Assembly (NCBI RefSeq): GCF_964204865.1
Contig: NC_135260.1
Location: 7,130,001-7,194,000, forward strand
Direction of reading: 5' to 3'
DNA from: Styela clava
Lineage: Eukaryota; Chordata; Ascidiacea; Stolidobranchia; Styelidae
Length of the DNA: 64,000 nt
Below, one piece after another: positions 36,381 through 48,479 of the stretch. Numbering within the stretch: the stretch's first letter is position 1; each line of letters begins with the position of its first letter. A model generated the notes under the pieces. That model did no database searches. It was given only the letters and a program-made list of their open reading frames with translations, and was not told the DNA's origin. Both the position numbers and the translations under genes were made by a program.

Positions 36381-36589
36381 TGCGCTCCAGAAGAGTGTGT
36401 AGTAATATGGAGGTAACTAATTTTGTTCGCCTATTTTACATCAACTTATGTAAAAGGACGGAAGCCTATGGGCTTATATTCACTTGCCCAACACAGACAG
36501 TCCCCGAACTCGTAATAGAACTAAAATAGGGAAAATCGGAATAAAATTATGGCGCAATCCTAACCTGGTACACATACTACGGGAGTACC
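36381..36589 (-). mobile_element. hAT-like MITE, family A copy 5, with perfect 8-bp target duplication
   Basis: 209-bp, inverse orientation to copy 1: begins TGCGCTCCAGAAGAGTGTGT and ends ACTACGGGAGTACC. The octamer GATTTGAC flanks both sides (36373-36380 and 36590-36597). The interior matches the full-length family A copy at 140-355. Confidence 0.88.
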
Positions 36590-37489
36590 GATTTGACACT
36601 ACTATACTGGTTATATTCATACCAATGATTCATTCCTAAACATGGTTGCAAACTGGATGTATTGAAATTTTGAGGAGCTTGTTTTTATCTATTTTTTTAC
36701 TATGGAAATGTGAAACACAAATATGCGTATATACATATTATACGGATTAATAGAAATATTCATCCAAAGCTACATATTTAAAAAATTTCAGCAGAGACCG
36801 TCTTAACGACACAATGGAACCCAAAATCATGATATATGTTGGAAATGGTTTGCAGATCTTAGTTTCGGAACATGCTTGAGACCAGAATTATATTCATTCA
36901 AGTACTGAAGTAGTTTACGTATTTATAAATTGGAATTGTAGGCCAGAGAAAGAGAAAGATAATGATTTATTCTCGAATATCATTGAAGTACACATTGTAG
37001 TGGAAAAAACAATGATCACAAAATATAATCGGAAGGGGTGGGCAATACCGCAAGGTCAACCGACCAATATAGTTTCATAGAATATATAATCATGGTGAAC
37101 TGCTACTTTTGAATAAGTGATTTAAGTATAGCCAGGTCTGGAACCCCGCCAGCAAATTTTGATGACAAAATAGATTCATACTCCAGCTTCATAACATATA
37201 TTATATGAAAACATTTTACTGTATACTATGTTATAATACAATACCATGCACAAAATATTGATAAGTTTTGTTAGAATATAAATTGTTGATTGCCAAGAAC
37301 AGTGATCTTGATCGTGTTAAAATTACGAAATCGTCATTAAAAATACCTTTTACAATAAGAATCTATGATTAGGTGAGGAGAAACTCCCTTATTCAACACT
37401 ATCACACCCGCTGTCTTGGCACATCGGAACTGTATTTAAGGGTTAATTAAAATTAGCAATCCTGTTGTAATATTTGCTTATTCATCCAG

Positions 37490-37616
37490 GTGACGGTGCG
37501 TATTTGACAAATACGATTCCATACGACAAGTTGCCAAGGTTACCAAGATGTCCTATTCAACTCGAACAAAAGATTGTTCATCACAAGCGACCATTTTTCT
37601 CGTCATTTTCATTCAG
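37490..37616 (+). CDS. Possible internal exon, unknown protein
   Basis: Between TTATTCATCCAG and TTCAG|GTTAAC an open stretch of 41 codons reads DGAYLTNTIPYDKLPRLPRC then further residues ending PFFSSFSF. Composition is protein-like. The neighbouring exons were not found and the family is unknown. Confidence 0.25.
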
Positions 37617-37985
37617 GTTAACAAAGGTTCGGTTTGTTTGTCTTAAGAGGAGGCATCCACATAGGTCTAATGGTAACCAGGACAAAGGTAAATAAACGAA
37701 CATTTAAGAATAATAGTGACACACACCTTTTCAAATATTCATTTTTTATTCAATCGAATCGCAATTATTAACTTGAGAACTACACTATACGTGATTGATT
37801 ACACGTTTTGCCCCTGGATCAATCGTGATTCGAACAAGATAAAAGTGCAGAATGATTCAGCATCTTATTTATACAAAAGAGTTGAGTATTCAATCCTTTC
37901 ATTCGGCTTCAGTTGCTTGACGAAGAGGTTCTAGACTATAATACAAACCGAATTTGCGACAGCACTAATCAGAAAAGGAAAAAAA

Positions 37986-40900
37986 ATGGGATGTAATAGC
38001 AGCAAACAAGTCCAGGTTTGCTAACAGTTTCAATTGACTTGGCTATCTTATACCTAAGCACCCAACTAGATAAGAATGAGTCTTTGCTATAGAAGGAAAA
38101 TGAGTAAAACAACAAACCCTAAATACTGTTTACAAAATAATTTTCTTCATTTCAAACTGTTTCAAAGACATTACTACAAATATTGGACCTGTTCCTTGTT
38201 TCGAAATATTTTTCATGATTTTATTATTTAATTTCCTGCCTAACAGCTAATTAAAGGGTATCTAACTGAAATTGTAGTCAGGCAATGTTCAATACAGTTA
38301 AATACTAAAATACGAATATTGAAAGATTTTGTGAAAAATGAGTATTTCGGTAAAAAAAAAGAAAAAACTCGTAGTGTTAACCGATACATTTTTTCAAATA
38401 ATACAATAATCTTGGAAATGGTCTGTGTGGCACTGTTATGACTACGCATCACTTTGACTACAAACTTTATTCATTCGCCATTTTGTGTGCAAATAGAGGC
38501 GCGTCAGTGTCAATCGTGAATATCGATTCCCAAACAATATCGCTTACGCTCTGAATATACATCACTTATTTATCGAATAGATGGTTAAAAATGCGTTCAC
38601 TATCACAGTAGATTGACGATCCTGGGACTAAAGTAAAAACATTGTTTTTAATATATACTATTGTTTACGATAGTCACTTTTTATTTTTATTTATTGTTTT
38701 CGAATATTTGAAAAGAGAAAACATGAAAAAATCGTCCCGATACCAAATTTGTGGTGTAGTCCGAGGTTTAAAAAAATTTAGTCCGATATCTCACGAAAGC
38801 GAGGTTCAATCTGCTCCAAATTTGCATGTGCATTCAGCATATCTCGCACCAGAAGCCTACTGATTTTGGATGAATTATGTCGTATAATTAGCGAGTTGTC
38901 AATTAATTAGTGATGGGACACGCGATGTCGCCATTAAGTCAGAGCGAAGGATACACGCCGTTAGATCGACAAGTCGGCGGTCTCTGATCGCTATCTTGTT
39001 ATTGAGTTGTGAATGTCCTAATATTAGCATACCCGTCTTCTAGTTATTGGGCACGAAATGAACCTGTGGGTCGTTTTACTATTATTTGCTATTATTATCG
39101 AATCCTATGAGATCTGACATTTCATTCCGAATTTCGCAATTTTTTTTATTTTTCATGGGAACACGGTTTTTAATCCGCCTAGCGTGACGGCAGTCCCGAT
39201 TTGACACGACGCTACGCAAAACTCGAAATTAATTGACACCGGTGGTTACGGTACGAAAAGTACTTTGTTTGGGATTTCGTGTCCGACAAGCATCGCTTGT
39301 TTTGTTGAATGATCTGAATTTGGTAGCTATAATTTTGAGCATATACGGTATTTCATTACTTTATTTTATATTGTTATATGCTGCTATTACCAATTGAAAT
39401 GAAAGTATAAAAATAGGAGGTCGCCTACTGTTTCCGTGTACATACTTTGAAATTACGTAATGATATAAAAAAATTCGAATATATTATACCTATTAATGTA
39501 CACTAATTGATGAAACTACAAATAAAAAATAAAACTATTGCGCCACTGATAAGTAAACTAGCGGATGCTGCCATGTAAATTACCGGTATAAACTGTCTTC
39601 AAACATGGTGCAAAACACAGATTATCGATCATATAAAACGTGTAGGAGAATTTCTTGCTATCGACTAGGTCAAACTGAAATCGCGTGATAGAATAGGTCT
39701 TATTTTAAGGGAAGGGCTCATATCAAAATTATTTTCAAAATTCAGGCTAGGTCTTATTTTCGGGGTAGGTCTTATTTTCGGGGAAACACGGTATGACAAT
39801 GCTTGGATTAACAATAAACTCGTGACACCGATACACGTTCTGATTGGCTATTTACTTTCCCAACAGATTCAACAAGCGAATACTTCTTCCGGAGAATTCC
39901 AAACCGTCCGGGGTGACCTGTATGTAGCATGGATCAGTACACCATGCAGGGCAACATTTATGACATGTGCTGCACTCAAAATCAAGCCGAATTTCAAGGT
40001 ATAACAGAGTATTATACAGTAGGCTACAGTATGAACAAAAATCGTTTTTTTTTTCCATTTTCTCCCTTAATACAAGTAAACACTATGATTTCGTTACAAA
40101 CTTCTAATATTTGCATTATTTTTAAAGCTAACAAAGCTAATACTGTTGAAGTCTGTGACTAATTTTTTACACAATTTTATTTGAATTGTATTCAGCCATT
40201 GGATTTATTCAAAGGAGAAACAAGAACTCCCGAATTCCAAGCTATTAATCCTTTCCACACGCTTCCAACATATGTTGATGGAGATTTCAAATTATGGGAA
40301 AGGTGAGAATATTCAACAAAACCATGACTGACCGATAGCCTATGGCCCTATACAACTTAACTGCTCATTTTAAAACCTGGAAATTAAATTGCAAATCCAA
40401 GTCCCAATCCGCCGTAGCTATTCACATAGGCGTCGATAAGACCGCATTGTAGCGCAATATTTGTAGAACTATAACATTTTTGGTAAAATATAGAGCCCAA
40501 TCGGATCCAAAAACTTGAAAAACAATACTTTTCTAAAGAATTACAGATAACATTCAATATTATAAGTAGGCTATAACATTTCATGTGAATAAACAACAAT
40601 CCAATTTTAAAGCCGAGCGATAATGGCATATCTTGTGACAACTTTCGGCGGACCGGACCATGCACTCTATCCTCGTGACCCCAAAAAGAGGGCAGCGATT
40701 GACAACGTGCTCAATGCAGACCATAGCACATTCTACAAAACAGTATCAGAGTGGATAGTGAGTTTATTTTACTTTGCGATCATTTTGATAGTGATTTGGT
40801 TCAAAGGGCAGCTCCACAACTACGTTTGCTCTACATTACTCGAAATTTGAGGCATTACTTGGTTCGTACGTAATTAAATCAAATTCCTAAATGCTAAATT

Positions 40901-41484
40901 ATCAAGACAATTCCAATTGGCCAGGAAAATATTATATGTTTTTCATTACAGTTTCCTCAGATACTCAAAAAGGAACCAGGCTCTGATGAGAAATTGGCTG
41001 AAGTGAAGAAAGCATTTAAAATACTGAATGACTACTACCTGAAAGATCGCCAATACGTCACAGGAAATCAAATGAGTATCGCTGGTAAGTTGATACGAAA
41101 TTAGCCATTTCAGAATGTTGTACATAATATTGTACATGGTACGTACTGTTGTCATAATGAAACCAGTATCTAAACCAAATTGATAAATCCAGGTGCTTAA
41201 AAGCACATAAAAATGCTATGCAAGGATCACGCAGTGCACTCCTCACAAATGGTGTAATAAAGTGAAAAGCAGGTTGTGAAAGTACAATTTCTAACGTACA
41301 TTTTTCTCCAACAGATTTCTCAGTGCTGGCAACAGTCACATTTACCGAACTGGTAGATTTAGATCTGTCCGAATTTCCAAACATTGTTGATTGGTGTAAC
41401 AGAATGAAGAAGCTACCATACATGGAAAAATGTAACGAAGGTCTTTATGAGGGGAAAAAGAGGCTGGCAGAATCATCAAATTAA
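37986..41484 (+). CDS. Glutathione S-transferase, delta/theta-like; possible acylated N-terminus
   Basis: Conjugates glutathione to electrophiles. Well-supported exons: 39867-39998, 40196-40302, 40613-40757, 40952-41084, 41315-41484 (phases 0, 2, 0, 1). The thioredoxin-like domain runs from DLYVAWISTPCRATFMTCAA through LFKGETRTPEFQAINPFHTLP and WESRAIMAYL; the helical domain includes FYKTVSEWI, YLKDRQYVTGNQMSIADF and WCNRMKKLPYMEK. The SRAI turn that contacts glutathione is intact. The first of these exons has no ATG and starts in phase 0 after TTTACTTTCCCAACAG, so an upstream exon is required. The nearest phase-compatible ATG exon I found is 37986-38015, encoding MGCNSSKQVQ. That gives 238 residues with a myristoylation/palmitoylation-like start. 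The GST is near certain; the first exon is inference, because its GTTTGC donor is weak. Confidence 0.85.
38880..39060. repeat. Dispersed repeat, diverged copies near 42595 and 46230
   Basis: GTCGGCGGTCTCTGATCGCT and what follows is similar to GACGGCGGTCTCCCATCGTT at 42610; TTATTGAGTTGTGAATGTCC and TAGTTATTGGGCACG resemble sequence near 46275-46325. It is an old, diverged element. Confidence 0.4.
39349..39794. repeat. Probable MITE upstream of GST exon 2
   Basis: The right end, read on the minus strand, is TACCGTGTTTCCCCGAAAAT followed by AAGACCTACCCC, a terminus I have seen on dispersed elements in many animals. The left end ATACGGTATTTC is only loosely inverse. TAGGTCTTATTTTCGGGG is repeated twice near 39749-39783. 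The left border is uncertain. Confidence 0.4.
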
Positions 41485-42416
41485 TTTCGCTGAGTTAAAA
41501 TGAAACCATAATTTATTTTTCGATATGCAAATATCATGGTATCACTCTCCAAAATGTGCTCATGTGCTCATTGCTACCATTAATGAGAATTGATATTATC
41601 TTCTTCAAAAATACTTGTACAAAGGTTACTAGAACACGTTAACATAAATTCAGAAGAAACAAATTTTTGTGTTCCCTCCTCTTTATTATACAGATATAAT
41701 ATTCCATTTCTCTTATGGAAAAACGTATTAATTGCACTTTTCGCCAGATTGAAATTTCATACACTTATTTCCGTTATTAAAATTATTAAAGTTCCCAAAT
41801 ATATATCGCCTCTGGTTTTAGTTTTATTTCATATGAACATTGTAGATAACTCATCATATGACAAGCGTTAATACCATAACATGATTATGATTTCTTGAAT
41901 AGGTATTTTGATAAACTGTTGCTAAAGTTTTAATGAACGTTATTTCTTATTAAACATAGTTTTGTTTTGTACATGACGTATTGGATATGAGGAATTCATA
42001 GGCTGTGCGAAACTCCGTATGCATACGCGTATATTACAAAGTTATGTATAAACGCTAATTATCGTATATTTTGATACTGCTGGGAAAGTGAGATTTGGTC
42101 GGACCTCGAGCAGTACGACTACCTAAACAATGGCGTTATATTCTCAGTCGTTGTGAAGATCAGCAGCCAAAGACAGTGTGGACCACTGGTTGGGGTTGAG
42201 ACGTTGCGACAAAAACGTTGCTGCGTCTATTCCACGGTTCCACTACGTTTGAACCCACGAATCTCGAATCATTTGGATTTTCGCTTCACGGTGGGACTGG
42301 ACGCATGATCATCATCGTCACGAACCCCCGTACAGCTATTACCGATACTGGTGAGTTACGGCACCTGCTCCGCAGTTCCAGCAATTCGTTTAGGACAGGA
42401 TTTTCGGGGGAATTGT
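41485..42416. other. GST 3' flank; GC-richer repeat at the end
   Basis: No gene seen. The part at about 42290-42416 (GTGAGTTACGGCACCTGCTC) is paralogous to a block at 49880-50030 and is continued after the MITE, at 42911-42965, by ATATATTTGCGCATTGCTCT. Confidence 0.4.
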
Positions 42417-42424
42417 GGGTAAAT

Positions 42425-42902
42425 TAGGCTTACCATACATCCCGCTTTTCAACGTCTTGTCCCGGTGTCCCGACATGTCAGCCAAATGTCCCGCTTTGGC
42501 GTTCAGCCTGCCAGCATGATACACGAACAATACCAGAATTAAAATAATATTAGACCAATATTAGAATGTTCTTTATATTGTTGTTGCTGTGTAGCGGAAT
42601 ATCGATAAGACGGCGGTCTCCCATCGTTATTTTGTTAGCGGATAATTGCTACATTTTGTTACGTGTAAGCCGCGTACGCCAAAAGGGTGCTTAATTAACG
42701 TTAACGTAAATTTATTTCTATTTATCGAATTGAACCGATATTTAGACAGTGCATGACCTTTCGATAACAAACAATATGGTCAATGAAGACGGTCGGGATG
42801 GTTTTATATGTAGGCACTCAATGTAACATTTAAAGGCGCAAAAATCACAGCTATGGTTTTGGAGGCGTCCCGCTTTGAGTTCACAAAAATATGGTAACCC
42901 CA
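42425..42902. mobile_element. hAT-like MITE, 478 bp, inserted in another repeat
   Basis: Ends TAGGCTTACCATACATCCCG and inverse TATGGTAACCCCA; GTCCCGCTTTG motifs near both ends. The identical octamer GGGTAAAT lies on both sides (42417-42424 and 42903-42910). The host sequence on the two sides corresponds to one continuous block elsewhere (near 49950-50030), which shows an insertion event. Confidence 0.82.
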
Positions 42903-43289
42903 GGGTAAATATATTTTTCATTCGGAACCTCGCGTCAATATATTTGCGCATTGCTCTAATGTCAAGTTTGTTATCCTAAACTGCATGTAACGTTGTTACC
43001 TTCTTGGTAGGCTATATGTTTAAAATCGGATTGCCCGCATACAGCTCATACGGGAGAATTTCGCGCAGTTGACGGAGTCTGGTGTGCTGAACCGAGAACA
43101 ATTTTCCTGAGTAAACAAACTTATGAATGGCATTAAACTGGAGACGGTACTAGTGAAGATTAAGATAAAATACTAACTTTTACTGGTCCGCTACAGTCTT
43201 GAGGACTATAGATGTAGGTCTCTACATTTTTCTGATAATACAGTCTCTCAGGCCGGATCGAGGTGGCTTTACATGAACGTTGCTTTCAT

Positions 43290-43560
43290 CTATAGCCCAA
43301 TACAATCAATCAATTCCATTTCGATCATTCTGACATAAAACAAAACAACAACAAACAAACAAATAAAATGCAGAGGACATCGATTAAAGACAAAGTTAAA
43401 AGTCGTGGGCCTGCGAGTAGGCTACGCACCCATCCATCAAAAACAGTTAAAGAACTTAATACATAAACACACACGATACGAAATCGGGTAATAACTTTTA
43501 AATCAATTTAAGATGTGAAAACACTGATCAAATGAAAAACAGGGCATCACTTTTTACACA
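43290..43560 (+). repeat. Dispersed repeat C, copy 1
   Basis: Similar over most of its length to 45360-45650. Shared phrases: TCAATCAATTC/TCAATCAGTCAATT, GCAGAGGAC, AAAACAGT-AAAGAAC, ACACGATACGAAATCGGG/ACACGATGTAAAATCGGG and TTTTAAATCAATTT. No coding potential. Confidence 0.6.
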
Positions 43561-43821
43561 CTAGAATTAAAAAGAACAAAATTTGTGGCCGCCGTTGTCA
43601 TGAGGTGAAATATTTCTCAATGAAGTAACATAATGTTACATAAAAAAATTTTTGTACTTTCATAGAAAAAGATTGAAAATTTAAGGGCTTCTACAATCAG
43701 ACAAAAAACAATGGTGCAGAAAAAACAATATAGAATTGTGTCACATTTCGCGCATCTAAAATAAAATTCAGATTAGTGACCTGAAAATTTCGAGGTTGTA
43801 TCCGAAAGACTGCATATTCAT

Positions 43822-43842
43822 GAACACACACACACACACAAT
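43822..43842. repeat. (CA)n microsatellite
   Basis: About eight CA units following TTCATGAA. Confidence 0.8.
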
Positions 43843-44139
43843 TGTAAACAAAGGCTAAAAACGGTAGACTCGAAAAATTCATTTCAGGCACCTGAACTTT
43901 TATACACGGTCTCCGGTCCCAATAGTGTTGAATTATCTAGATAAATGCTTTTCGCCGTCCAGCTATCAACCCAATATTACTGTCGACTGTATATCTCGCC
44001 TTTGTTGGGCCAACGGCGCAGTTCAACGTAAATGAGGCCCATAAATAAAACTTCGACCGGGCTTTGTTTTTGTGCTTCAGTGGTGGTATGGTCAGCTGAT
44101 GAAATCCTTCCCGTGTCCTACTAGACATTCACAAAATCT

Positions 44140-45350
44140 ACTAAAAACGGATGAATTAGAACACGAAAACCATTAGTAATACAAGCGATTGGAGCTCAAC
44201 TATTATTGAAATATACATACCTGTGCACTGTGCAGATACCTGTGAACAGATGTTCGACGAACCCCAAACATGCTTCCAGTAGTCCGAAACTCAGCTGTTG
44301 AGGCCATCTGATAAAGGGCTAAAGCAATTCCTCAGTTAAGTGGTATTGGTGTGTTTATTATTTAACTTATCTTTCATCTGCATAATATTAAGACCGCAAG
44401 AAAACCCTCAAACATATTGAATAAGCTATTGATGCCTTGTAACTTGAGCATGAAACTACAATCTATGGCAACTATATATATATATATATCGGTAATCGGT
44501 ATTTCATTCATGTTTTTTCTTAGTATCTCATCGGCTCCTGATAAATAGCCAAACCACACTGCGTATGAAAAAGCTAATAAGACCTCACGCTAACCATTTT
44601 GAAAAATATTCCGCACGCTGCAAAGCCACATAATAGGTTCGATATGATGACGCCAGCAAATAGCTCTTACTTCCCAGTAGAAATGCACAGATTTGAACAG
44701 ATAGAACACATTGCGACAAAAACGCAAGTTACGCAACCGATCTTAACAGCAGTAAAAACCCAAACAAGAAAAGAGAATTACGTGATTTGGTGTAGAGGTC
44801 AGAGAGGGTTGGAATCAAGAATATAGAATAGTCAAATCTGACCAAATGGGCAATATTTTAGTCGAAACAACAGCTCTGATTCCGCCAACTGCACACGTCA
44901 CCAAGACAATATAGACAAACAAAACAACAAAAAAGATCAAACCAGTCTCGTAACTGTATCTTCCCCAAGACTGCCCTCAATTTTAACCAAAGCTACCAGC
45001 TTATCTACGCGGCCCAGCGTTGAGCTAACTTGTTTGAATGTTTACTCATGAAACTATTACCCTTCCGAATACAATAACAGACTGCATCTCGAATAAAATT
45101 ACAGCCACGAAATGTCATAGATGCTAGGCTGTCTGTATTCTTACTTACTTTGTTAGCAGAGCAATACTATGGAAGTTTTATATGAATAATTTACTCTTGA
45201 TAAATCTAGCCACGCTATTTACACTGGAAGTTATAGTCATTGCATTTGGCAAAGAGAAGATATGTATTCATAGGTAAACCTGGCCTGTCGCACGTGTAAG
45301 CGTGTGCGCTGGCTGCCTGCTTGACAAAAGCCAGCATTCTAATAATGTCT
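44140..45350. other. No recognisable gene
   Basis: AT-rich intergenic stretch with short frames only. A (TA)n run is present at about 44470-44488. Confidence 0.4.
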
Positions 45351-45359
45351 ACCATGAGC

Positions 45360-45650
45360 ACTCCAATCAATCAGTCAATTTTATTTTGTTCACTCTGAAA
45401 GAGACAAAACATCGGGCAAACGAAACGCAGAGGACCCGGAGGACGGGCATACCTTAATAAAAAGTCAAAAACGTACAATTAAGTACGTGCCCGTCCACCG
45501 AAAACAGTCAAAAGAACACAATAAAATAAAGACACGATGTAAAATCGGGCAATACCTTTTAAATCAATTTTAAAATGTAAGACAATGATCAAAAGAAGAT
45601 CATGGCAATAGTTTACACAAAAAAAAAAAAAATTGTGGCTGCGGTTTTAA
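45360..45650 (+). repeat. Dispersed repeat C, copy 2
   Basis: Partner of 43290-43560, including the phrase TAATACCTTTTAAATCAATT. Contains a short poly(A) run at 45620. Confidence 0.6.
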
Positions 45651-45934
45651 TGTGGTGATTACAGAAAAAAATGATTGTTCAGTGAAATTTTATTACATAA
45701 CAAACGTAAATCACGAGAAAATAAACTATGTATGTCAGAAAGTGACAGCAGACTTGTACAATTTAGAACCGTCTGCACTCCCGAGGGTAAAATGTACCGG
45801 TAATGCTCGAGAGCTTGCTGATTGCATTATTGTGTGGCTGTTTTTGAGAATGATATATAAAATGATAACCTCCAGTCAAACGCTATGCTGTTGTAAAGTG
45901 TAACTGGAAAAAATACGATCAAAAGGACATTTCT

Positions 45935-46170
45935 AGAATTGATAGGATGGAATGCATGTCTATGGTATTAGGCCGCGAGCCCAAGCCCTGAAAAACGCCT
46001 AGAAAGTGGGTTTCGTAGCGCACATCAGGTAACTACCTGAAAATGATTTTAAAATGTTCCTTAAAAATTTAGTAACAAATATTGCCTTGTTCCCACTTCC
46101 AAAAGTTGCACGTTTTACGGAAAAGACGCTTTTACTACAAGAAATATGTGCTACGATCTGTCATATATTC
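45935..46170 (+). repeat. Dispersed repeat D, uninterrupted copy
   Basis: Contains TAGGCCGCGAGCC, TTTCGTAGCGCACATCAGGT, ACCTGAAAATGATTTTAAAA and GCCTTGTTCCCACTTCCAAA. The same order is found inverted at 52130-52840, interrupted there by two other elements, and a part recurs at 50090-50160. This copy shows the state without insertions. Confidence 0.75.
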
Positions 46171-46351
46171 TCTACATTTTCGGCAATGAACAATGACTTC
46201 AGCATGACGTAACAATTGAATCGAATCAGCTGTTAGCGAGCGGATGAATATTAGTTATTACTGCTCGACCTTGCGTTGAGTTGGGCAACCTTGCCATAGC
46301 CCTGTTTAGTTATTATTGGACACGTAGTGGACATAACGATCGTTTCAATAT

Positions 46352-46380
46352 TATGTTGTTGTTGTTGTTGTTGTTGTTCT
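46352..46380. repeat. (GTT)n microsatellite
   Basis: About eight GTT units after TATTAT. Confidence 0.85.
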
Positions 46381-46859
46381 TGTTCTTTGACACGTTTTTA
46401 AAAAGTCGCTTTTCTCTTTGATTACTGGACTAATTTCTTTGAAATTTTCATTGGTTGAAGATGAAATTTTTCTCCAGAAGGCTATTACTTTTATTTATTT
46501 CAAATATTTCTATTAGCTCTGTAAGATTTGTTTTTGTTTGCTATGACGTCATTAAACGTTCTGCGGATATCGGACGCCATTTTGTGTCCAACGGACCATC
46601 TTGCAATTTCAATTCACGCTGTCACAAGACAGGACCTTCTAAAGATAGAGAAGTTCTGGTACTGTAACACAGCGCGGTGACACTGAACTAACTCGTAGCT
46701 GTCAAAAGCTTGAAAATCCATACAAATATGAGAAATAAAAAGATGAAACTTGGCAGGTAGGTAGAGTTGTGTTTCTTTTAACCACATTTGAAAGTTTTGC
46801 GTTTCTACATTTGAAGGAGGGGGAATAGGGGGTGTGCATTTCCAATACGTCGATAATAT

Positions 46860-47085
46860 CTTTGTCAACCAATTTGCGGCCACCGTGTTTTCGTCTGTTT
46901 GATTGCTGTGATGGGGTGCTTTGTTTATAATTTAACGAGTTTTGTTCGAAATAACCGTGTTCTTGGAATATATGACGGTCAGAAATGCAATTAGAAGCCC
47001 AATGTTTTCACGCGGTCACAAGACCAACAATTGTCAACCAATTTGCGACCACCGTGTTTTGTCTGTTTGATCAATGACATTAAAC
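46860..47085 (+). repeat. Direct repeat pair of ~45 bp
   Basis: CAACCAATTTGCGGCCACCG at about 46866 and CAACCAATTTGCGACCACCG at about 47036 are each followed by TGTTTTCGTCTGTTTGATTG-like sequence, 170 bp apart. It is part of an unidentified repeat. Confidence 0.6.
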
Positions 47086-47341
47086 AACATGATGCGCAAC
47101 TCCGGCATTTTTGTCCGAAGATCGTATTCGATAGCACGCTCCAATGCACATACTTGACGAGACGAAAACGAGCGGATGTGTGCTGCTTTCAAGGCGTAGC
47201 ACGAATGGTGTTCGTGCCTGCTTTGACAATTGTTGTCGATTTTAATGATATTTTTGAAAGTTGGGGTAAAAAGAAATCGGCAAAAGGTAAGGTGAATACT
47301 ATTGTTGTATATCACACCCGGGCATCGCACTGTTAAGTACA

Positions 47342-47822
47342 TGTGGGAAAGCCAGCCTTTGTCAAATACTACGAAGTTATTAATTCAGTACGGTACGTAG
47401 TTGCCCATTTGCCGAAATTACATATTTACTTACCCCTTATGGTTTCAAATAGTTCATGCACCTCCAGTTAAGATTTTTTTAATCAGTGAGGATATATACT
47501 CATTGTTGATTGCTGCTCATTGTAACATACTATTACGCATTCACTTTTATTTGCGTATTGAATCAAAGTGTTAACAAGTTCACCTAACATTTCACTCATA
47601 CCGGTCTATATTGTATAGTCTGATTTCTCAAGTATTTGGAGCCACGAATGCTTGTAATTTTCTGACTAAACCCTTTTATTAGTTGGTTTATATACCAAAT
47701 TCAGTAAAATATTTTTTAAATAAAACATGAGATATTGGATTTATTAGCTTTTCCATTCTGAATCATATAGACTGCTTTATTTATGCTTAACGAAAATTAA
47801 TAAATCTCCTCTCTCTCTTCAG
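47342..47822. other. No recognisable gene
   Basis: AT-rich, no reading frame of note. Confidence 0.4.
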
Positions 47823-48130
47823 ATGTGAAAGTTGTGGACAAACCTGTCAAAGCATTGTGAGACTCTTGCAGCACAAGAGGCAATAGCAGAAATAGTAAGT
47901 ATATCAATCAAGAAATTAAGCCGACAGAAAGCAAAAGTTTCAACTATTCGTCTAATCTCAATTTCCTATTATTTATTCACAGGACAACTATAGCAGACGG
48001 GGAGATATCAGATATATTTGGCGACATATCAGTGACAGTGTGATTCCAAGAAATATAATGCAATTGAAAATAGAAAATTGCAATAGAAAAACAACCTATG
48101 GAGGCATGCAAAGACATTTAACCCTCCGGT
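47823..48130 (+). ncRNA. Possible noncoding or decayed exon pair
   Basis: A strong acceptor (CTCCTCTCTCTCTTCAG) precedes 72 nt that end at a strong donor (AATA|GTAAGT, 47894/47895). A second strong acceptor (TTATTTATTCACAG) starts a possible exon at 47983. All three frames of the first exon contain a stop; one reads CESCGQTCQSIVRLLQHKRQ, like half of a C2H2 zinc finger. The second has 49 open codons ending in YGGMQRHLTLR. This could be a lncRNA, a UTR exon or a broken zinc-finger gene. Confidence 0.25.
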
Positions 48131-48412
48131 AGAGTTGTGTATGGCCCCCCACATCCTGCAGGGCTTGAGGAAAATAACTAAAAATTCCAAAGCGTAAGAT
48201 TGCATAAGCGGTCTTTTTTGTAAAAAGGCACAAAACACGCCAGACATACTTAAAACAGCTTTGGAAATGAGGATTACGGGTACCTCACTGCACCTGTGTT
48301 ATATTTGGTTCATCAACTTTTGGTAGTACTATAGAAGAAATTCCGGAAGGGGTATAATCATCATTCATGATAAAATACTATCATATATTTTTTGAACAAC
48401 TTCAATCTAGAC

Positions 48413-48470
48413 CAGGGATCTCAAACTCGCGGCCCCAGAGAACTTCCAGTGCGGCCCTCGAACGCTTAAC
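48413..48470 (+). repeat. hAT-type terminus
   Basis: CAGGGATCTCAAACTCGCGG followed by CCCCAGAGAACTTCCAGTGC is a common hAT element left end. The matching right end was not found in the next kilobases. Confidence 0.55.
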
Positions 48471-48479
48471 AATAATTGT

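Noticed and set aside
37986-38950. MGC exon joined to an open stretch at about 38785 as a separate small acylated protein
   Set aside because: The downstream stretch is preceded by a poor acceptor and shows no conserved motif. The GST join is phase-compatible and better motivated, though still unproven.
46614-47342. Overlapping 89-102 codon frames on both strands
   Set aside because: They lie over a direct-repeat region and mirror each other; no protein motif.
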